NCBI RefSeq assembly: GCF_015694525.1
Contig: NZ_JADQDM010000003.1
Coordinates: forward strand, 186,001-250,000
Direction: 5' to 3'
DNA: 64,000 nucleotides
Source: Hymenobacter ruricola
Lineage (GTDB): Bacteria; Bacteroidota; Bacteroidia; Cytophagales; Hymenobacteraceae
Part shown: positions 61,199 to 64,000 of the stretch, in pieces
How positions within the stretch are numbered: the stretch's first letter is position 1
Layout: each line of letters begins with the position of its first letter
Notes under the pieces: model-generated
The model's database searches: none
What the model saw: only the letters and a program-made list of their open reading frames with translations
What the model was told of the DNA's origin: nothing
Program-made: the position numbers and the translations under genes

Positions 61199-62635
61199 TC
61201 ATTGCGCCCAATCATCCGTCCGGAACGACGAAACCGGTAGCCCTTCATTGCTAAACAACGTGGCCCGCGTGAAGTCCTGAAATGCGTAGCGCACCGCCAC
61301 CGGCGACTTCACCGCATCGGCCGAAACGTTGATGACGCTGCCCGCAATAGCGGCTTTGGCCGGGTACCACTTCTGGTCGGTGCCGGCAATTTCGAAGCCT
61401 ATCAACTCTTGCCCGAAGCTGGTCATGCCCATCGGCGAGTTCTTGAAGCGCACGGCTACGGTGTTGTCTTTCACGGTCATCGACTCGTAGGTGGGGGGCA
61501 GGGCGCCGAAGCCTTTGCGGCCGTAGGTCTGAGCCAGGGCCAGCAGGGCCAGGCGGGTGCCACCGGGCTCCTTGCGCATGGGGTGGATGCTGGTTTCCTC
61601 GCCCACATCGAGCAGCACGGCCATGGCCGAGTTGGGAATCTGGTCCTGGGCCTTGCGCTGGGCGTCGCGCAGGAAGGCCGAGTTGTATTTGCCGCCCTTG
61701 TTTTTGGAGGTGCGGGTGTAGTCGAAGGGCGCAATCTGGGCGTAGTAGAACGGGAAATCGCCCATGCCCCAGTGCGAGCGCCACAGCTTCACCAGCGCCG
61801 CCATCCGGGCCGGGTATTCGTCGGGGTGGTCGTAGTTCGACTCGCCCTGATACCAAATGGCGCCTTTAATGCCGTAGCCCTCAATGGGATGCAGCATGCC
61901 ATTGTACAGTGTGGTGGCCGTGCGGCTCACCAGCTTGATGGTGTCGCCTTTGGCCGGCACCTTCACGCCGGCAAACTGGCGCACGGTTTCGGCGTCCATC
62001 CACGCCTCAATGAAAGAGCCGCTGTAGCTGCAGTGCAGCAGGCCCACCGGCACCTGTAGCTGCTCCTGTATCAAGCGCCCGAAGTAGTAGGCCGTGGCGC
62101 TGAAATTGCTCACCGCCTCAGGCTCGGCCAGGCGCCAAGGCGAGGGCTTGCTGTTTTCCTGCGGCTCCGTGACGGACGAGCGGGGCACGGTGTAGAGGCG
62201 CAACTGGTCGTTGCGGGAGTGCAGAATGGCCTCGTTGGAGCCCAGCACCGGCTGGCCTTTGAAGCCCTTCATGGGCATTTCCATGTTCGACTGCCCGCCG
62301 CATAGCCACACCTCGCCCACCAGCACGTTCTTGAGCTGCACGGCCGGCCCGTCGCCGCTGATGCTCAGCGTGTAGGGGGTATAGCTGGCGGCGGGCGTTT
62401 TCACTTTCAGCCGCCACTTGCCGGTCGCGTCAGCCTGGGCGGTGTATTTCTGCTTGCCCCACGAGGGGGTTACGGCAATGGTGCTGCCGGCTTTGGCCCA
62501 GCCCCACACCGCGCACTCGGCCTGCTGCTGCATCACCATGTTGTCGGTGAACAGCGAGGAGAGCCGGAGCTGGGCATGGCTCAGCAACGGGATAAACAGT
62601 GTGAGGCAGAAAAGAAAAAGGAGTTTGGATTTCAT
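61199..62635 (-). CDS. Sialate O-acetylesterase-family (SASA) carbohydrate esterase (second)
   Basis: 478 residues, signal peptide MKSKLLFLFCLTLFIPLLSH. DNMVMQQQAECAVWGWAKAG, nucleophile block LCGGQSNMEMPMKG with Ser116, IWYQGESNYDHPDEY, EETSIHPMRKEPGG with a probable catalytic His and the final LFSNEGLPVSSFRTDDW define the family. It is more complete in the catalytic His region than a quick look at the first SASA gene suggests, where the same segment reads EGGIHPGFKWEIG. It likely de-acetylates side-chain sugars together with the adjacent GH127 and GH95-like enzymes. Confidence 0.93.
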   Translation of the reverse strand: MKSKLLFLFCLTLFIPLLSHAQLRLSSLFTDNMVMQQQAECAVWGWAKAGSTIAVTPSWGKQKYTAQADATGKWRLKVKTPAASYTPYTLSISGDGPAVQLKNVLVGEVWLCGGQSNMEMPMKGFKGQPVLGSNEAILHSRNDQLRLYTVPRSSVTEPQENSKPSPWRLAEPEAVSNFSATAYYFGRLIQEQLQVPVGLLHCSYSGSFIEAWMDAETVRQFAGVKVPAKGDTIKLVSRTATTLYNGMLHPIEGYGIKGAIWYQGESNYDHPDEYPARMAALVKLWRSHWGMGDFPFYYAQIAPFDYTRTSKNKGGKYNSAFLRDAQRKAQDQIPNSAMAVLLDVGEETSIHPMRKEPGGTRLALLALAQTYGRKGFGALPPTYESMTVKDNTVAVRFKNSPMGMTSFGQELIGFEIAGTDQKWYPAKAAIAGSVINVSADAVKSPVAVRYAFQDFTRATLFSNEGLPVSSFRTDDWAQ

Positions 62636-62670
62636 TCTTTGGATTGACGGGCAAAATTGGTTAGCGGGCT

Positions 62671-62756
62671 GTAGAGGCGCGACACTTCGCGTCTCCTCGT
62701 TAGGCGGAATCGAAGCGATGGTGCTCACGCCAAGACGCGAAGTGTCGCGCCTCTAC
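62671..62756. repeat. Palindromic element, family F2
   Basis: 24-bp perfect arms 62671-62694 and 62733-62756 (GTAGAGGCGCGACACTTCGC plus GTCT), 6 bp after the GH127 stop in that gene's direction. Confidence 0.9.
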
Positions 62757-62762
62757 ATCGTG

Positions 62763-64000
62763 TTATCGGCTCACCGGCAGCCACACCTCCATGTCGTGCA
62801 GGCCGCGGTTGCCCCAGGCGTAGTACGGCACCAGTTTGAACGGCACGGTGGCGGGTTTTTCCTTGGAAATGGGATGGTAGAGCTGGCCCTTCCAGGCCGA
62901 GTTATCAGCAAATTCAGTCTGGCCTTCCAACCACACTACATCCGAGCCGGCAATGGCGGTGTGGCGGGGCGTAAAGACGGTGTTGGCATTCACAATCAGG
63001 CCGCTGAGGGACTTGCCGGCGGGTAGGTCGCTGGCTTCGAGGCAGTACACTACCGGGCCGCGGCGCACGGCTACTTGATTGCGGATTTCCTCCACCAGCG
63101 GGTTAGCCTCGACCAGCTGCGCGGGCATGGGCAGGCTGAGTTCTACCTTATCGCCGGCCTTCCAGCGGCGGTTGATTTCGGCGTACTGGCCGGGCGTGAG
63201 GGTGGCGGCCACGGGCTGGCCGTTCACGAGCAGCGTGGCGCCTTCGCTCCAGCCGGGCACCCGGAAAAACATGGAGAATGGCTCCTTTGGGGCGGTTTGC
63301 AGGGTCACTTTCACGCCGCCGTCCCAGGGGTAGTTGGTTTCCTGGGTTAGCTTGAGGGGCGAGCCGTCTTTGAGCTTCGTGTTCAGGTTGTTGCCGCCGT
63401 ATAAGTTCAGCCACAAGCCTTTATCGGACACATTATACAGGTAATTGTTGACCTCCGAAATGGTGCGCACCACGTTGGGCGGGCAGCAGTTGGAGAGGCT
63501 GATGTAGTCGACCCGCTCCTTGGACCAGCGCTGCGCAAACGGCAAATCGACGGAATACGCCAGCGGGTTGGTGTAGAGGAAGCGCTTCCCATCGAGGCTG
63601 ATGCCAGATAACACGCTGTTGTAGAGCGCCGTTTCCATCACGTCGGCGTACTTGGCATCGCCGGTGATTTGCAGCATGCGCCAGTTCCAGAGCACGTTGC
63701 CGATGTTGGCGCAGGTTTCGCCGTGGGCCGTGAGGTTGGGCAACTGGTAGTCGCGGCCATAGGCCTGGTGGATTTTCTGCACCGTGTCGGGCTTGTAGGC
63801 CGTGCCGTCGGGCGATATGCCGTCGTAAAGGGCCCCGCAGGCGCCGGTGACGTACATTTTGTGCTGCGTCACGTCGTCCCACATGCGGTCCAGGGTCGTG
63901 AGCAGGGTTTTGTCGCCGGTTTCGGCGTACACGTCGGCCGCGCCGGCGAAGAGGTAGTTGGCCCGCACGGCGTGGCCGCCGGCCTTCTGCATCTGCCGCA
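62763..64000 (-). CDS. GH127 beta-L-arabinofuranosidase-type enzyme (N-terminus beyond the window)
   Basis: The last ~412 codons of a GH127 (DUF1680) protein; its start lies beyond 64000. The zinc-cysteine active site is visible: Glu in LTAHGETCANIGNVLWNWRM and the cysteine pair in ISLSNCCPPNVVRTISEVNN. The beta domains follow (SMFFRVPGWSEGATLLVNG, AVRRGPVVYCLEA). The family removes beta-L-arabinofuranose, a terminal sugar in RG-II side chains and in extensins. The reading frame is open to the right edge. Confidence 0.93.
   Translation of the reverse strand, partial: RQMQKAGGHAVRANYLFAGAADVYAETGDKTLLTTLDRMWDDVTQHKMYVTGACGALYDGISPDGTAYKPDTVQKIHQAYGRDYQLPNLTAHGETCANIGNVLWNWRMLQITGDAKYADVMETALYNSVLSGISLDGKRFLYTNPLAYSVDLPFAQRWSKERVDYISLSNCCPPNVVRTISEVNNYLYNVSDKGLWLNLYGGNNLNTKLKDGSPLKLTQETNYPWDGGVKVTLQTAPKEPFSMFFRVPGWSEGATLLVNGQPVAATLTPGQYAEINRRWKAGDKVELSLPMPAQLVEANPLVEEIRNQVAVRRGPVVYCLEASDLPAGKSLSGLIVNANTVFTPRHTAIAGSDVVWLEGQTEFADNSAWKGQLYHPISKEKPATVPFKLVPYYAWGNRGLHDMEVWLPVSR

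Noticed and set aside
451..62756. Recurring repeats as a CRISPR array or rRNA/tRNA clusters
   Set aside because: Copies are spread over 62 kb, inverted in pairs and without regular spacers; no tRNA or rRNA fold was seen in or between them.

Overview
The window is GC-rich and nearly everything in it is secreted carbohydrate catabolism. Bacteroidota features (SASA esterases, PL1/GH28/GH78/GH95/GH105/GH127/GH140/GH141 enzymes, one type IX secretion C-terminal domain, DUF6298 and DUF6934 proteins) together with the GC content suggest a Hymenobacter-like member of the Cytophagales. The genus is inferred, not shown by a marker gene.

Layout. 1-8.1 kb, minus strand: the N-terminal part of a RuBisCO-like protein (cut by the window edge), an exported TIM-barrel isomerase-like protein, a sialate O-acetylesterase-family esterase, a beta-helix/DUF6298 fusion and a PL1 pectate lyase. 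8.5-25.9 kb, plus strand: a GH67N-like hydrolase, an MGH1-like (alpha/alpha)6 hydrolase, a GH28 polygalacturonase, GH95, a GH2 with malectin module, a sodium/solute symporter, a DapA-family aldolase and a T9SS-secreted pectate lyase, closed by a strong bidirectional terminator. 26-26.9 kb, minus: an AraC-family regulator. 27.4-38.2 kb, plus: FucI-like isomerase, second PL1, GH140 apiosidase, GH43-like lipoprotein, a sialidase-fold protein and GH2. 38.3-43.2 kb: an accessory island that breaks the catabolic locus, with a small protein/nucleotidyltransferase pair, an acyltransferase and a truncated copy of it flanking a DUF6934 cassette, and a strikingly AT-rich membrane gene. 43.4-58.7 kb, plus: GH78, a small orphan, GH105, a sialidase-fold protein, an esterase, GH141, a second GH78, a RhaM-like protein, a Gfo/Idh/MocA oxidoreductase and a second symporter. 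58.8-64 kb, minus: a GH95-like/DUF5703 protein, a second SASA esterase and GH127 (cut by the edge).

How it works together. PL1 and GH28 cut homogalacturonan. GH105, GH78 and GH2 handle rhamnogalacturonan oligosaccharides. GH140 (apiose), GH141 (fucose), GH95 (fucose or L-galactose), GH127 and GH43 (arabinose) match the side chains of rhamnogalacturonan II. A RuBisCO-like protein and a Gfo/Idh/MocA oxidoreductase could belong to apiose/apionate catabolism. No SusC/SusD pair is present in the window; two SSS symporters are the only recognised transporters.

The most unusual structural signal is a set of about 18 intergenic elements, each made of two inverted copies of a unit of about 25-45 bp (in most families itself palindromic), in four sequence families plus one singleton family. 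Several intrude into genes: one sits as exactly 25 in-frame codons inside a signal peptide, one lies in frame just after another signal peptide, and others provide start codons, stop codons or termini. A second signal is a short motif (AAnATnCTAsA) found in the same orientation upstream of up to six transcription units.
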